Of a stretch of 64,000 nucleotides of DNA, positions 36,245 to 49,670 are shown one piece after another; positions within the stretch are counted from its first letter, which is position 1, and every line of letters starts with the position of its first letter. The position numbers were made by a program, and so were the translations under genes. A model generated the notes under the pieces. That model was not told the origin of the DNA. It saw only the letters and a list, made by a program, of their open reading frames with translations, and ran no database searches. The DNA is from Rotaria socialis (lineage: Eukaryota > Rotifera > Eurotatoria > Philodinida > Philodinidae): positions 58,971 to 122,970 of the forward strand of contig CAJNYU010001919.1 in assembly GCA_905331475.1 (NCBI GenBank), in the 5' to 3' direction.

Positions 36245-37753
36245 TCATAATGTATAACGATTTTGTTTATCTTTTTTCGTTCGTAGATTTTTTTTCGATG
36301 ACGTTCTCGAACCATTCGTACAGCATACCAATGAGTTAAACCATGAACATGATTGAAATTTAGCTGACAATATTCTCCGTCCATTACTTATTCCATTCCG
36401 ATATCGTTGCTCATGTAGAATATATGTTTCAATAGCTTGTTCGAATACATTTCGTATATTAAAATTAAGCATTGATGAACATTCCAAATAAGCTTTCGCT
36501 GAACAGATACGTGCTAAATATTCACCCTGAGACTGTGTTATAGGTCGTTGGTGTTTTTCAGTTAATTGTTCCAGTGTTGATGGATCATTACGTAAATCAA
36601 GTTTAGTTCCAACAAGAATAATCGGTACACGTGACGCATAACCTAAACATATTATTTTGTTTAATTACAAAAGCAAAACAAAAAAAACGGGGATCAATTT
36701 CTAAACGTACGATTCAACTCCGGTATCCATTTACTTAATATATTTGAATAGCTATCAGGATCGACAATGGAAAAACACAGAATAAACACATTTGTATTTG
36801 GATAAGCCATGATACGAAGTTGATCATATTCTTCCTTGAAAAATAAAAGATTTACAATAACTAATGTAACATCAATAATGGTACTATATATATTTTATTT
36901 TTTTAGAAAGTGTCATGAACGAACATTTCAAGTAAGCATCATAACACATAGAATACGACGAGGCAAGGAGAAAACGTATGTATTTCATCCGAATTCAGCA
37001 TAGTACTCTCATCATACGTATTTCGAATAAGTATCAATTAATAAGCCATTGACTTTTATGAAACTATAGGTCTTGTTATGGCAATATGAGATAACTAATC
37101 AGATTGTTTTTTTTTTATTTGTACAACCCGCAGAAGTGCATTATTATTGAGTCACGTTATAAAATTAATGGTTTAGCTTAAATGTTCTAAGGTTATTTTT
37201 TTTAGAATAGAAATTCAACTCGTTTAAGACTCGATACAAAATTCTATAGCTAATAAAAAAACTGTTCGAAAGGAACACGAAATATAAATAGTACCATTAT
37301 TCATGCTGAACTCGTTTAGACTATTTAAAATACCTGTCCAGCACTATCAAATAGATTGAGTATGTATTTTCGATTATTTAATGTCACTGTTGCTAGAATA
37401 TTAAAAAAAAAACTTTATATTTCTTTCGTTTTGATTGTTTATTAACCTGCATAATTCTCGAATATTGTTGGCACATATGGATCTTGTGGATATTCCCCAT
37501 CTTTATAAACAACACATAATGTTGTCTGTTAAAAAATGAAATATTTCAAGAAATAAATTATTTTATTGACTCTTTTTTTACTTTGCCCGTATAACCATCG
37601 CCTATGAAGAAGAAGAAGAAAAAAAATTACAGTAAAGTTTCATATTTCATGTCTCCTTGAATTCTAAAACTTACCAACAACAACAACTTTAATCTCTTCG
37701 GTTAACGATGCCGTCGTTGTTGATTTATAGTTATTCGACTTTACCTTTGACAT
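36245..37753 (-). CDS. Rho-family small GTPase lacking a CaaX box
   Basis: Multi-exon minus-strand gene starting at 37753 (MSKVKSNNYKSTTTASLTEE), with small exons and one intron of about 480 nt. All GTPase motifs are present: P-loop GDGYTGKT (Rho/Rac normally GDGAVGKT, so the residues matching Rho 13-14 are Tyr-Thr); switch I YVPTIFENY with the effector Thr; switch II LFDSAGQEEYDQLR, keeping the catalytic Gln; TKLDLR for guanine specificity; a Rho-type insert (DPSTLEQLTEKHQRPITQSQ); and LECSS. The tail continues past the usual end with SCSWFNSLVCCTNGS and a polybasic run (SKKNLRTKKDKQNRYTL-stop). It has no C-terminal CaaX, so prenylation is not expected; the Cys pair and basic residues could support palmitoylation and electrostatic membrane binding, as in atypical Rho proteins. 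The subfamily (RHO/RAC/CDC42 or atypical) cannot be settled by eye. An acceptor directly upstream of the ATG suggests a spliced 5' leader. Confidence 0.88.
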
Positions 37754-40147
37754 GTACTAAAATAAAATATAAGAAAAGAAAGACATTGTACGTTGATTTA
37801 TAGGACAAGATATCTCATGATTTAAATGCATCTCACACAAAATTATACATACATTCACCTGTTGATAAACATTGACGATGATGATTTAATGATATACATA
37901 TAGTATAACGAAAAAAGAAATGGACAAAGCTTTTTCCCTTGTTCTGTTCTTCTCTGTTTTACTGATGATGACCTGAAGGGACGCGACGAGTGAACAAAAT
38001 GATTCATTCAAATAGACGACGCGACGCGACGTGCATGCCATACATGAGTGTGTGTGCATATATATTTTTATATTTATAATATGAGTATGCAGTTAGACAA
38101 CGAATTGGAATACAAAACTTGATAGAGGTCGTTTTGAACTCGAGAGATAAGATGATTTTACATGTGAACTAGTTTTTAAATGTGAACATCGCCTGATAAT
38201 GATTATCTTATCAATGAGTTATTAAAAGGTTTTCAGAGAACTTAGTTAGAACAATTACTTTACTTACTTCTTGTATATGAATAATGACAATGATTGAATG
38301 TTGAAGGTGAAACTTTTTGTTGGTCGTTGAGTACTCGCACTCTCGTCTCAACGGAAAAAAAACGAAAGGGATAGAAAAATGGAGGGAACCTTTTTTCTTC
38401 TTGTTCGTATTCTTAGTCGTTATAAAAGATGAGATGTTCTTTTGATAGGCTTCTGTTCTTTTTTTTCTCTTTATTTTCTTATACTTTCTTTGTGTGAATG
38501 TGGAGGTGTTATTTAATAATCTACAACTAGCCACTCATTTTTTTCTCTTCATCGTCTCTTTAAATATACTATCATATCAGTCACATACCATATTCAATCT
38601 TTTCGCTTCACGCTCGCAAGTAGACGAATTAATTGACAAAGTTTACTGAGAGAAAAAAAATATGTATATGTATTCAGACTAGTTGAAATGTAATTATTTA
38701 GTGTTGTTGTTGTTGTTGTTTTTATTGCGCCTAATTCAACAATCAATTTTCAATACGCACTATTCGTATATCAAAGACAGATGTCAACTGATCGATAAAA
38801 AAAAAGAGAAAAAAAACGCAAGGACAAATAAAATCGATATTATAAAGCATATAGTTTCAATTTCTACAAATCATGCGTTGCATCATATATATATATATAT
38901 ATAATCAGCGAATGAAAATGTTCTTTGAAGTTCATAAAAAAAAAAAACTTCTCTTTTATGTTTGACAAACTATTGATAGATGGTTCATATAAATATTCAA
39001 GATGTCGAATAGAGTATGAAAGAAAAAAAACAGAATTTTTAAATGTCTTACATTTGTTAGAAAAAAAAGACGAAATGAAGAAGAACCTTGGGTAGCTATT
39101 GCCAAAAATGATTAAACAAATAATAACTTAAATCACAAGCAATACCAATGTAAATATATATATGGTTCTTTCTCGATATAGTGTAGAATGAATAGAGTGA
39201 TTTTTAATAATCGAAACTCTACCATTCGACAGATAGAGGATGAAGAATAAAACGTGCTTTATGTACCGATCGATCTAATCTCAAGTAATAGGATCATTGG
39301 TATTTTGAATTGAATGACAACTATTCGTAGATTAAGTCAAAAATTTTAGTTACTTGTCAAAGAAAATAATTAACTAGTCGATAGAGACAAGAAAAAACAT
39401 TGCATAATAATTTCCTCTTTGTAGTTTTCTTCGATTCTATCATACACAAAAACGAACGAAGAATTTTTCGAATAAAATATTATAACCTGTTTCTCGCCAA
39501 TTGAATCTTCCATTGAGTTCAATTTTGATTCAAAATCATGTTGACTGTTCAATTCAAATGAATGATTTCTTTATAACCCAGTAATCCACTCGTGACTTGG
39601 GTCTTCTTTCGTTTTATATGATTTAATTTACATTGTTAATTGAAAATTTCTGAATTGTTAATGAATATCTACAATAGAAGTAAGTAGGATTAAACATGTC
39701 TGATTATAAAACCGATCGAATACGAATACTAATCAAGTTCATATCATCAATATTTCCTTTCTTTCTTTTTTTTTATAGACGTCAGACCTGTCAAACTGAC
39801 TTCATTTTACCGCATAGCAACGTTTAATATTCTTGTTTTGAAATTAAAATATGTATACGTATTCCTTCTAGAAAACATCCATATAATTAATCTCTTAAGA
39901 GTAAAAATACAAAGAAAAGAAAACAAGGAATTCCCAAAATCTAGTCAACAAAAACAAAAGCGATAGACCCTTATTTATTTGCATGATAAGAAAAGAAGAA
40001 AAAAAACCAAACAAACAAATAAAAAGAAAGAAAGTACATAATAAATTTTCATGGAGTACATATAAATAGATGCAACAGATTTCCGACTCTCTCTTTTTTT
40101 AAAATGAAATATATAATAACATGAAAGGAAATATTTTCGTATTCTGA
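37754..40147. other. Long AT-rich intergenic region
   Basis: 2.4 kb of A/T-rich sequence with poly-A/T runs and short (AT)n tracts (38885-38902). Open frames at 38211-38534 (-) and 38683-38904 (+) are Lys/Ser- or Leu-rich and have no motif. It probably holds a 5' leader exon of the Rho gene and the 3' flank of the RING-NHL gene. Confidence 0.6.
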
Positions 40148-43100
40148 TTAGTTTTGATAATTTTTATCCAAAGATCTTTGTTGCTGCTTTTGAAGAAAAC
40201 CTAAATCAACGAAAAGTATTTCACCATTAGCAGCTATAATCATGGTTTGTTTGGTCATAGTCATTGCAGCTGCTTCACTGTCTAATTGAAATAATTCTGT
40301 AATAATATGTGAATTATCTTGTCCTATTTCAAGTACACGTGACCAATGTTTTTGCCATTGACCATTAAAATATTTTCCTGATGTCATTGTATCTAATATG
40401 TAACATTTATCATTATTTATTGCTTGTACTGAACATGGCCAACGAAGTCGTTCAGTTGATAGTAATTCGGCATCGATTATTTTTATTATATTACCAGAAA
40501 TAGTATCACAAATATGTAATGAAAATGTATAAGCAATACCTAAATAGAAGAAATTTTGTTTCCGATTCTAAATTGAGAAAAAAAATCATATTTTCTTTCA
40601 TACCTTGATTGTAATAAGGTTTACATGAATGTTCAATAATTATATATAAACGTTGTCCGTAAGCAGATATTAATTTCGGTCGAGCTAAATATATATATAT
40701 TAAAAAAACAGTTCAATATATTTTCATTTTTTTGCAGCATTGTTCAATTGTTAATGACGTTTTGGTACATCTCTTAGTATTAGAATGGAGTTCAGAAAAA
40801 TTCTGTGGAAAAACTTCTTGACTAATTTGTAGCACGAAAGAATAACGTATTGTCAGAGATACATACGAGTAATCTAATGAATCACTTAGATTATCATTCA
40901 AAACTTTTTGACTTAAAAAAATACCTTATCCTCCAATACACAAGTTAAATCAAATGAAAAAAAGCCTACATGGTTCGATAGACTTATTCATACTATTCTT
41001 AGTAATTAGTTATGCAAAAATAAGAGACTCCAAGGTTTTTAATATAGTAAAAAGAACAAAATCAACTTGGTAAACTTGCTACCGATAAAAATAAGAAGAA
41101 GAAAAAACAGACAAAAAAACTCAGCTAATATAAAGCATATCAATAGAATTGAAGTGAGATTTTCTAGATGTTCTCCATTGTACACTTTTATTTCAACTCA
41201 AGTGAATGTGCTGCTGCTTCTGAGTTAGCGAGTATTTGAAAGCATAACATCCATGATTATAATTACCTTCGTCGTATTGATCTGAATGGTTATAAATTCT
41301 CCATTGTGTAATAAATTCTAATTTATCGTCAAATTTAATAACACATGAATTTCGGTAATCGCATACATAAACATTGCCATCAATATTATCTGTATCGATA
41401 CCTAACGGTAAAAATGTACCGGATTCTCCAGATGAATCAGTTTCTAGAAGAATAGAAAATAAATTATTGTAATGAAATGAAAAAATTGTTTCTTTTAATT
41501 ACCTTTGACACAATCTAATGTTTTCCCCGTATCGATATCAATCATACTAACAATATCACCATGTGATACATAAGCTAAATTATTCGATTGATATTTTTTT
41601 GATATAGCTATGCCACGTATACTCGGTGTTAATTGTATTGTTTTCAATGGATCGCCATATTCATTAAATATAAATAGTTTATTACATATGCCCAGTAAAA
41701 TCTTTTTGTTATTTTCTGTTATAGCAATTGCTTCAGGTTCTAGTGTTGATAAATGATCTATTTTAAAATATTTAAATGGTGTGAGATTTGTAACTGTTTG
41801 CTCGTTTTGACATGAGGGAGATGTCGTCATTCGTTGACTTGGCGATGACGTATGATTTTCACGTGGTTCAACACAACTATAGGTTATCTGTCCAATTGTA
41901 TCAGCAGCTATAGCACGACGTCCTTCAGCAAATGTTAAAGCAACATGCGGTTCTTTTTGATGTTCAACAGCTTGTCGAATAGTTCGTATATTTGATTCGA
42001 TTTGTTCAAGATTGTCCCATAGTTGTTGTTTATTATTACTTGCATTCGATTTCAAACGTTCTAATTCTGTTCCAACTGTATTTGTATCAGCAGCTAAATC
42101 AGCATAAATTTGTTGTTTACGATAATAATGCTCTGTGATATCATTATCAAGACGTGCTGCTATATTTTTAACTTCATTATGTATTGAAGATTCTTTACGA
42201 TCGATTTGTTTACGTACATCATCATAATCATATTTTAAACGTCGTATTTGCTCTTCGATTTCACGTTCTAAACGTTTTTGATCAGACAATAAAATGTCCA
42301 CGCGAGATGTGACAACAGTCGGCAATAATGATGATGGCGGTGATGATCTTGGCGATGAATAATTTTCTTCTTGACGATCATTATTTATATTGCGATCAAT
42401 CGATGTTGTAGATTGACGATTTATTGATATGGAAGAATCGTTACCAAAGCGAGAAGAATTATTTCGTTGAACATTTGGTGAAATATCAGTATTAGAATTA
42501 GTACGTTCGTTTCTTAGTAATTTATACTAATTAAAAAAAAAGCCAAATAACGATTGAAATATGATAGGCAATTATTTCAATGATTAAATACAGGTTTTCA
42601 TAAAAACTAGTGAGTCCATAGTGTATTACGGGGGTGTAGAAAAACGATATTAGTACGAGCTAGTTTTAGTGATCTCAAAGAAAATAAACATTCTGCAACG
42701 GAAAGTATATTCAAATTTAGTTAGTTCATCCCCATTTTACATTTCAAAAAAAGAATGAAAAAAAAATTATAAATGAATTTCAGTTTGTCACAAAGTAAAC
42801 GTATCAACGCATTTAAACAGTCGAATGATCATTAGGACAGATTCAATCATTCATATTTGAATTTTCGTCATCACAAACCGGTAAAAAATTTTACTCTTTT
42901 GTTCTGTCGTAAAATTTTATTATCAGATAAATACGGTTAAAGAGGGAAAAGTTTATTTCACAAAATCCAAGTGTTCTCGTGACTTTTACATAGGATTCTC
43001 CACGAATGGATCTTTTAATTAGTAAAAAGATTAGCATTTATCGAGATTAATCAGGTCTCGATCGCTCGAGCTCGATAATATAAGAAGACACAAAGGTTGC

Positions 43101-45237
43101 GATCTAATCAATCTATAATTATGAAAAAGATTCAGCGAATTCTGATCTAAGCATAAGAATTATTCGGACAATTCTAGCGATCTCTTTCTCTCCGATCACA
43201 TTAACTTTTGAGGAACTCGTAAATCGATATTACTTACTTGTGTTGTAGTCATTTGTTCATTAGCAGCGTCGTTAACAAACGAACGGGATGACATAACAGA
43301 TGATGGCCGTTGTTTAACTACATCACTATTAGTGGTATCAAATGCTTCAAGATTTTGTGGAGGCGGCGGAAAAGGATCCAATGAATTTCTTGACAATGTA
43401 CTCGCCGAAACTGTACGATTTGATACTTTATCATCTTGATGTTGATATGTAAATGCATCATTATATCTCTGTTGATTATTATTATTATTATTAGTTGTCG
43501 GTGAAATTGCTGATTGTTTAGACATTGTTTCACTAGTAAGACTATGAATACTATCAGTATTGCTGGCTTGACGAGTATGTTGTGATTTCGCATGTGTTGT
43601 ATTCAAGTTTTGATGTAGACTTGTATGACTGTTAAGATTGATATCGTCGTCATCACCATTGTACATACGAGATGGTGTTGGTAAACGACTATTGAGTTGT
43701 GCATCTGAATTTGGAGTTTGTTGAAATGATGAACCTTTTTCAGGTGATTGTTGATGAATAGCCGTGAAAATATCGCGAAGATTATCAATAGTAGCCTGAT
43801 GATCTGATGAAGCAGTGGACATTGGTTGTTCAGGTGAGTAAGGAGGATTATGATGATTAACAGTAGCAGTTTGTAATTGTTCAGGAAACGGTGGAGCAAT
43901 TGGAGTTGTTCTAGAAAAATCAAAATTTCATACATCTCTCAATTTCAAAAGTAAACTAAAAGCCAATGACTCACCCTTGTGGAAGATTATCCCATGTTAT
44001 TTCTTCATAAACTTCTTCATATGCATGCGATTGTTCTTTATCATTCCGTGGTGAAGGTGTTTGGTTTTGTTGTTGTTGATTTTGACTTTGATTGATTATT
44101 TGTTGGAAAATTTTTGTTAATTCATCATGTTTACCTGGTGATACAACATTTTCATTTTGTTGTGGTTTTAATGTTTTTGCTTCGGAATAAATTTTTATTA
44201 AATTTGAAACAACTGGCTGTGTATTTGATACATTAGATGCACGTCCTGATTGATTACCACTGCTTCCTATACCAGATGATTGATTAAATGCATTGACAAT
44301 CGATGCTACACCAGGCAAATTTACATCATTAGTTGATTTGTCATGTTCATTATTTTCAATTGTAATCGATTTATTTCTATCTTGTTTCTGTGGTTGTTGT
44401 GGCAGCGGTGTTGACGATATATTTGATAGCGGTGCCGATGCAGAAATAATTGTTTGATAAGTAACTGGATTTTTAGGCATGGGCATGGATGGTATAGGAC
44501 GGGCACCTATACGCCATTTCTGACTTAAGATAAGATTTGGTGGCAAGTCATGTAATTGTACTTCGTCAAATGGATGAGCCTTAATGAACATAGAAAAGAG
44601 TGATACCAACAGAAACTGATATCTCGATGGTTAAGATTTTCGAATGGATGAATGAAAAAAAACCACATCAACTTATTTCCATTTTGTTCTACTTTTATTT
44701 TAATAAATTTGTAACACTAGATGTGTTTGTTGTCTTTTACTTTTTCAAATATTCAAAGATAATTATTCATGTTCTTATCTTTCGTTTGACTACAAATGAA
44801 GGTTGTTATGCTGCTACTTTTCTTTTTTCTTATTCTATATAAACGCAATTTCTATTTAAAAAAATGTTCTTTAAGCACTTGATATATATATATATATATA
44901 TATGTGTATGTGTGTATGCACTTACTTGATAGTGACATTTCGGGCATGTAATGCGGCTATTTTTTATTAATTTATCGCGAATACAATTAAAACAATATGT
45001 ATGCGTACAAGGTAATACGCGTGGATCTTTATATTCACTATTGCATAATGGACAAGCATGGACAGTTTCTTTTTGTACTGGTGGCGGTGCAGCACTTCGA
45101 ATGTTAAAACCACGTCCATCGCTAACGATACCGTTTGAACTTGTATTACTTGAAGAGCGACTTGAAACTGGTTTTGCTGATAGAACAACACCATTTCTAG
45201 GACGCGCTGTAGGCAGATTGGTTGCAACACGCGACAT
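40148..45237 (-). CDS. RING / coiled-coil / NHL beta-propeller protein (TRIM-NHL-like E3 ligase)
   Basis: Seven exons join in phase: 45237-44926, 44579-43975, 43910-43238, 42526-41503, 41443-41267, 40684-40604 and 40539-40148. They total 3264 nt (1087 aa). Residues about 62-101 are a C3HC4 RING: CPLCNSEYKDPRVLPCTHTY followed by CFNCI and ITCPKCH, a ubiquitin E3 signature. A long Ser/Gln/Asn/Pro-rich disordered region follows (about 105-530), with no B-box Cys/His pattern. Then comes a coiled coil of about 110 residues (LEREIEEQIRRLKYDYDDV; KQQIYADLAADTNTVGTELE), and finally an NHL-type propeller (YFKIDHLSTLEPEAIAIT; NKLFIFNEYGDPLKTIQLT; NVYVCDYRNSCVIKF). TRIM-NHL proteins ubiquitinate substrates and bind RNA or partners through the propeller; here the missing B-box and the large disordered insert set it apart. 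An intron at 40685-41266 is longer than the rest. Confidence 0.82.
44882..44904. repeat. (AT)n microsatellite within intron 1 of the RING-NHL gene
   Basis: Alternating TA run followed by TGTGTATG repeats. Confidence 0.85.
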
Positions 45238-47898
45238 TGTATATGCTGTTTTTTTATATTGATTTAATGATAGGACATGACGTCTTAAAAATACAACAAC
45301 GGATAAGTATACTATTTACTGTCCTCTAGTAAATATATATATATATATATATATATATACCTAAACTAGAGAATAGGAAAGGGAAAAAGAAAGGTATTTT
45401 GATCACTTATGGACGACATTAAAAAAAGAAAAAGTGAAAACGTTATGTTGTTTTGTGATAGATTTCTTTCCATGGAAAGCGTCGTCACTTCCTTCGATAA
45501 CATACAGCAGCTTTTATTGAATAGACCTTGCACACACACACACACACAAAATGACAAGAATGAATATGAAAACTGTCGACAAAACATAACGTTTGTCGTT
45601 TCACACATCACAATTCTATCATTGTTAATATACAGATGTATTAAAAGAAGTACAGACAAATTTTTCTTTTCTCGTACCTTAAAAAATTACTATTATCGAT
45701 GTTCTGTTCTGACTACTATCAAATATTTAAATCGATAATAATAATAAAAAAAAATTTACGATCAAGGACAAAATAGAATAGCCACAGACAAAAAAAAGAG
45801 ATTACCATCTTGTTTATCAAACTACTTGAAGAAAGTGCTTCTCAAAGGTGAATATACATGTGAATGCATTTTGTGATGTTCATAAGGTTTAAGTGGTACT
45901 TACTCTTTTACTCGTGGTATTTTTCTAGCTACAAACGTTTACAGAAATAAAATTCCTCTTGAACAAATATTATTTTTTTCTAGTATGAACAAATAGAAAA
46001 ACAAGGAGGACACCCAAGGATAAGAAAAATATTTGAAATCAACAAAAATTAGAATAGATTGATAGGAATAGAAAATGAAACGAGATCAAATGACTGAAAC
46101 ACGCGTTCAATTAGATAATTGAATGGGAGATATAACATTGACTAGTCCGCCCCCATGGATTAGCCTTAGCTTGCTAGTCGAACAACATAGAGAGTCATAC
46201 TAATTGTCTCTCATTGTGTGACCGCAGTGTTAGCTGTAAGATTAAACCGACAAGAATAAGACTAATTTTTCTTCTTTCTCTCTTTCTATGCTCAATATGA
46301 CCCGGTATTTGTTCTTATTTGTTCTCTATTTTTTTTCGAACTAATACATGTATAGATTTCTCTTTATCGGTAAGTAACATATACACGAGCCTAAAAGCAA
46401 CAAAAAAACGTTCTCTTGTGTATTATTAGTACATTCATGCAAACAAAAGTATTGAGAAAAGACTACATCACGTTTTGGTTTTAAACTATTTTATCGTTTA
46501 ACAGCCTCATTGTAATTTAATGAATGTGAGAAAATTATGCATCGGATATGTAATAAAATTTGTAAATAAATCTTCGTATTGATTTCTTTCGATCAATTGT
46601 ATCGAATATAATACTTTCCTTTTCTTTTCTATTTTACAATGCACATTAAGTATTAATGCAATGAAAAAAAAAGAAGTGATTACTGAGAAAGGCATTGCAG
46701 CAATGCGAAGGTAACAAGTATATTGAAACGTGGCTTCTGAATGAAATTGCTACATGTTCATGTTGAATTAAGAATTAATGATTGTTCTGTTCTTTTCTTT
46801 CGAATAACAAAAAGAATGCGAAATAAGAACAATCTCTTTGACTGCAACTCAATGAACAAATTCTTCTTTAATAGGCAAAAATAAAATAGGATGCATTAAT
46901 TTTATCATTATCGATGAATAGAAAGTCAAAGAAGTTTGTTTTGTTTAAACGGAACAAATAATGCAAATGTAAACTATAGAAATACAAGTCAATAAAGACT
47001 CGTATAATGATCATTTAGAAGGTTATTAATAGAAATATTTTTTAGATGTCTTAATGGGAAAGAAATCGAGTAATAGTCAAAAAACGAACATATCATTTAC
47101 AAATAAATTAGCAACTTACAATGAGGTCATGATCTCATTCATTGATTCATATTTAACAAGTGTTTATAATATTTAAAAACATGACTCAAAGTAGCATAGA
47201 ACTTCGAATAACATCTCTACTATTTCTTAAAATCAAAAAGACAAAAAAGAATTTAATTATCATGACAAAAACAACATACGATTAGACATAAAATCAATGA
47301 GGTGAAAGTAAACAGAAAGAATAAGTAATACTTATAATAACAAATAAGAATGCTTAACTTCATCAATCAGTTGTCTCAAGAAACAGAATGAAGAAAAAAT
47401 TAATCGAAAGTTTTTGAATTTAAACAAGTTCCTCTGCCAATTAAATGAACACTGCTATGCAAGAGTATTTAGTTTAAAGAGTTGAAAATATTTTCCGTTT
47501 CAAAAAGAAAAAGAAACGAAATCAAAACACTTTCATAATTCTATTTGAAGCTGTGGTTATTTAATATGTTTATATTCATCGAAACATCTTAAATTTTCAA
47601 AGAGTTTTCTTCTCTACATAACAGTTAGGTTATAATACAAATGGAAGCTCAAAAAGTTGTCTACTGTGGAGAATAAGGTGTTCAAATTACAACGAAACGT
47701 TCCCAGCCAAAAATGGCCTCTTGGATGTTTAATTTAAAAATTTCTTGGTTCAACGAGAGATTACGATTGTGAGTTTTGTGAAATATTCTTTAAAAAAGTC
47801 CATTTTGCAATTTCAATTTTTCACGCGCATTCTTAATTTAATATTAGAACTATTCTCTTAGGTTCAATTCTATTAATCTTCAATAGATTTTTCTTTTT
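45238..47898. other. Divergent intergenic region, no gene seen
   Basis: 2.66 kb between the divergently transcribed RING-NHL (-) and TMEM151-like (+) genes. A/T-rich with microsatellites. Overlapping open frames at 45366-45738 and 46507-46695 lack motifs. It should contain the promoters of both genes; no element can be named. Confidence 0.6.
45329..45359. repeat. (AT)n microsatellite
   Basis: About 15 AT dinucleotides upstream of the RING-NHL start codon. A short (CA)n tract follows at about 45532-45547. Confidence 0.9.
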
Positions 47899-49083
47899 AT
47901 GTTACCTTTTCAAATTCTTATACATAATAGTACAAATGCAACATCATCGTCACCAACTAGCCATAATATATCATTAGCAAATATTTTTGACAATACTTCT
48001 CAAAATCCGCAGCAAACGTCATTCAATCGCCATGCACGTATACCATCATTATTATCAAATATATTTCTTTGGTTATCTTTTTTATTCACTATTACTTTAT
48101 TACAAATCTGTAAACATGAATTAAGTACAAATATTAAAATATTCTATGGTTTAATGATGTTATTAATTATAATTATTTGCTATATATTCATTTTATTGGA
48201 ATCAAAAGGTTGTACAGAACAAATCTTACTTAAGAAATGTATGCAAGTTGATATGATTAAACGAGAACTAGGTTTACTACAAAAAAATTCGAAATTACAA
48301 ACTTATCTGAGTGTAAAAGCAACAAATTATTATAGTACATTGAGAAGAAAATATATTGATTATCAAGTATGAAAATATTTTATAAAAAGAAAAGTCTAGT
48401 ACAATTGATAAAGATCCGTCGGATCGGATTTATCAAAATTTTTATTGCATCTAAATTTATTGAAGAAGATTGTTTTCTGCTTGTTTTCGTTTTAGTTATA
48501 TGATCGATCACGATGTATGCGTATACAATCATTTTTACATCAAAATATTCGTTTAATCGATAGTCCATGTAACATTCGTCAATATGATATAATTATTCCG
48601 GATTTCTCGATAGCTGAGAATCGCCTATGTCAAATTCTATTTAAATTTCATGTGACAATTATTGGTCGTGATGCTGATATTGTTTATGATGATATGATAC
48701 AAGAATTTCAACGTCTTGAAAATAATTTACTAAATACATCTAGTACGCATCGAATTCATTTGCATTCAGCCAATAAATTAGCACGCTTACAACGATATAT
48801 TTACTTTCAATTTCATGATAAACTACAACAAGATTTGTTATTTGGACAACGACGAACATGTCTTGTTTATGAAAATAAAATGAAACTATATGGTCGATGG
48901 TTTTTAAATGAAAATATTTTTTGGATAATGACATGTGTTGGTTTATCATGGTTGTTTCGTGCTCTATTTGCTTGCTTAGTAACAAAAATTATCATACCTA
49001 TTCATATTGAATTAGAGGGTGCTATGCCTTTACAAACATTTATCATGAGTGATGAGAAAAATCTCATTAAAGAAAATTTATGA
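47899..49083 (+). CDS. Multi-pass membrane protein, TMEM151-like
   Basis: Two exons, 47899-48366 and 48496-49083, total 1056 nt (351 aa). The intron is 129 nt and the join is in phase (YIDYQ then LYDRSR). Hydrophobic segments: about residues 52-70 (LLSNIFLWLSFLFTITLLQI), about 81-98 (YGLMMLLIIIICYIFILL) and near the C-terminus (NIFWIMTCVGLSWLFRALFA). The arrangement, two close N-terminal helices followed by a Cys and then KATNYYSTLRRK, with a late helix carrying LSW-xx-R, matches the TMEM151 family (KATSYHY-RR and LSWPLR). TMEM151 proteins are metazoan membrane proteins of unknown function. The long middle part (residues 157-290) has no recognised domain. The family call is tentative; that it is a real membrane protein gene is well supported. 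Confidence 0.6.
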
Positions 49084-49670
49084 AATAATATTTTGTTTCA
49101 TTCTTCAGTTTTTTTTTGTCAGTAGATGAAATTCTAGATTTACTATTTTAAGCTTATTACAAATTTTTGCACAGAGCACATTAGCATCAGTTTTCAAATC
49201 GACCTGGCGACAGATCTATATTTTTAATAAATTATTTCATAGTAAGATTCATATAGTTTTATTCATCAATTTATAAATAAACAAGTCATTGTAGAACAAA
49301 ATACAATACAATCATAAAAATCACACCATAATTCTCTCTCTATAGTACATTGAACAGTACATAATTTGATCAAATATTTTTCTACACAAAAGTCATCAGT
49401 TAATTTGTGGAGATATTTATTTACATTGATGTTCATCATTATTAAACGCTATTTTATCCTTATTCCATCAATTAAATTCTGATTGGGTCATGTGGAAACC
49501 AATCCAATATCTAAGTTTGCTCTGACAGACGGACAAAGATATAAACATGAATAATCAATAAAAAAAAGAATACTGTATTCTATTCACGTCATCGTTTTTA
49601 TAGTTATCATTCGACCGAATACTTTTTCAATATCATGTCGTTATTACTCACCATTTAAAAGTAAATTATT
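49084..49670. other. Spacer between the TMEM151-like and CS-domain genes
   Basis: 587 bp, AT-rich, no coding signal. Both neighbours are on the plus strand. Confidence 0.6.

Noticed and set aside
43318-43935. Ile/His-rich minus-strand frames of 91 and 110 codons
   Set aside because: Out-of-frame shadows of the Ser/Gln/Asn-rich region of the RING-NHL gene.
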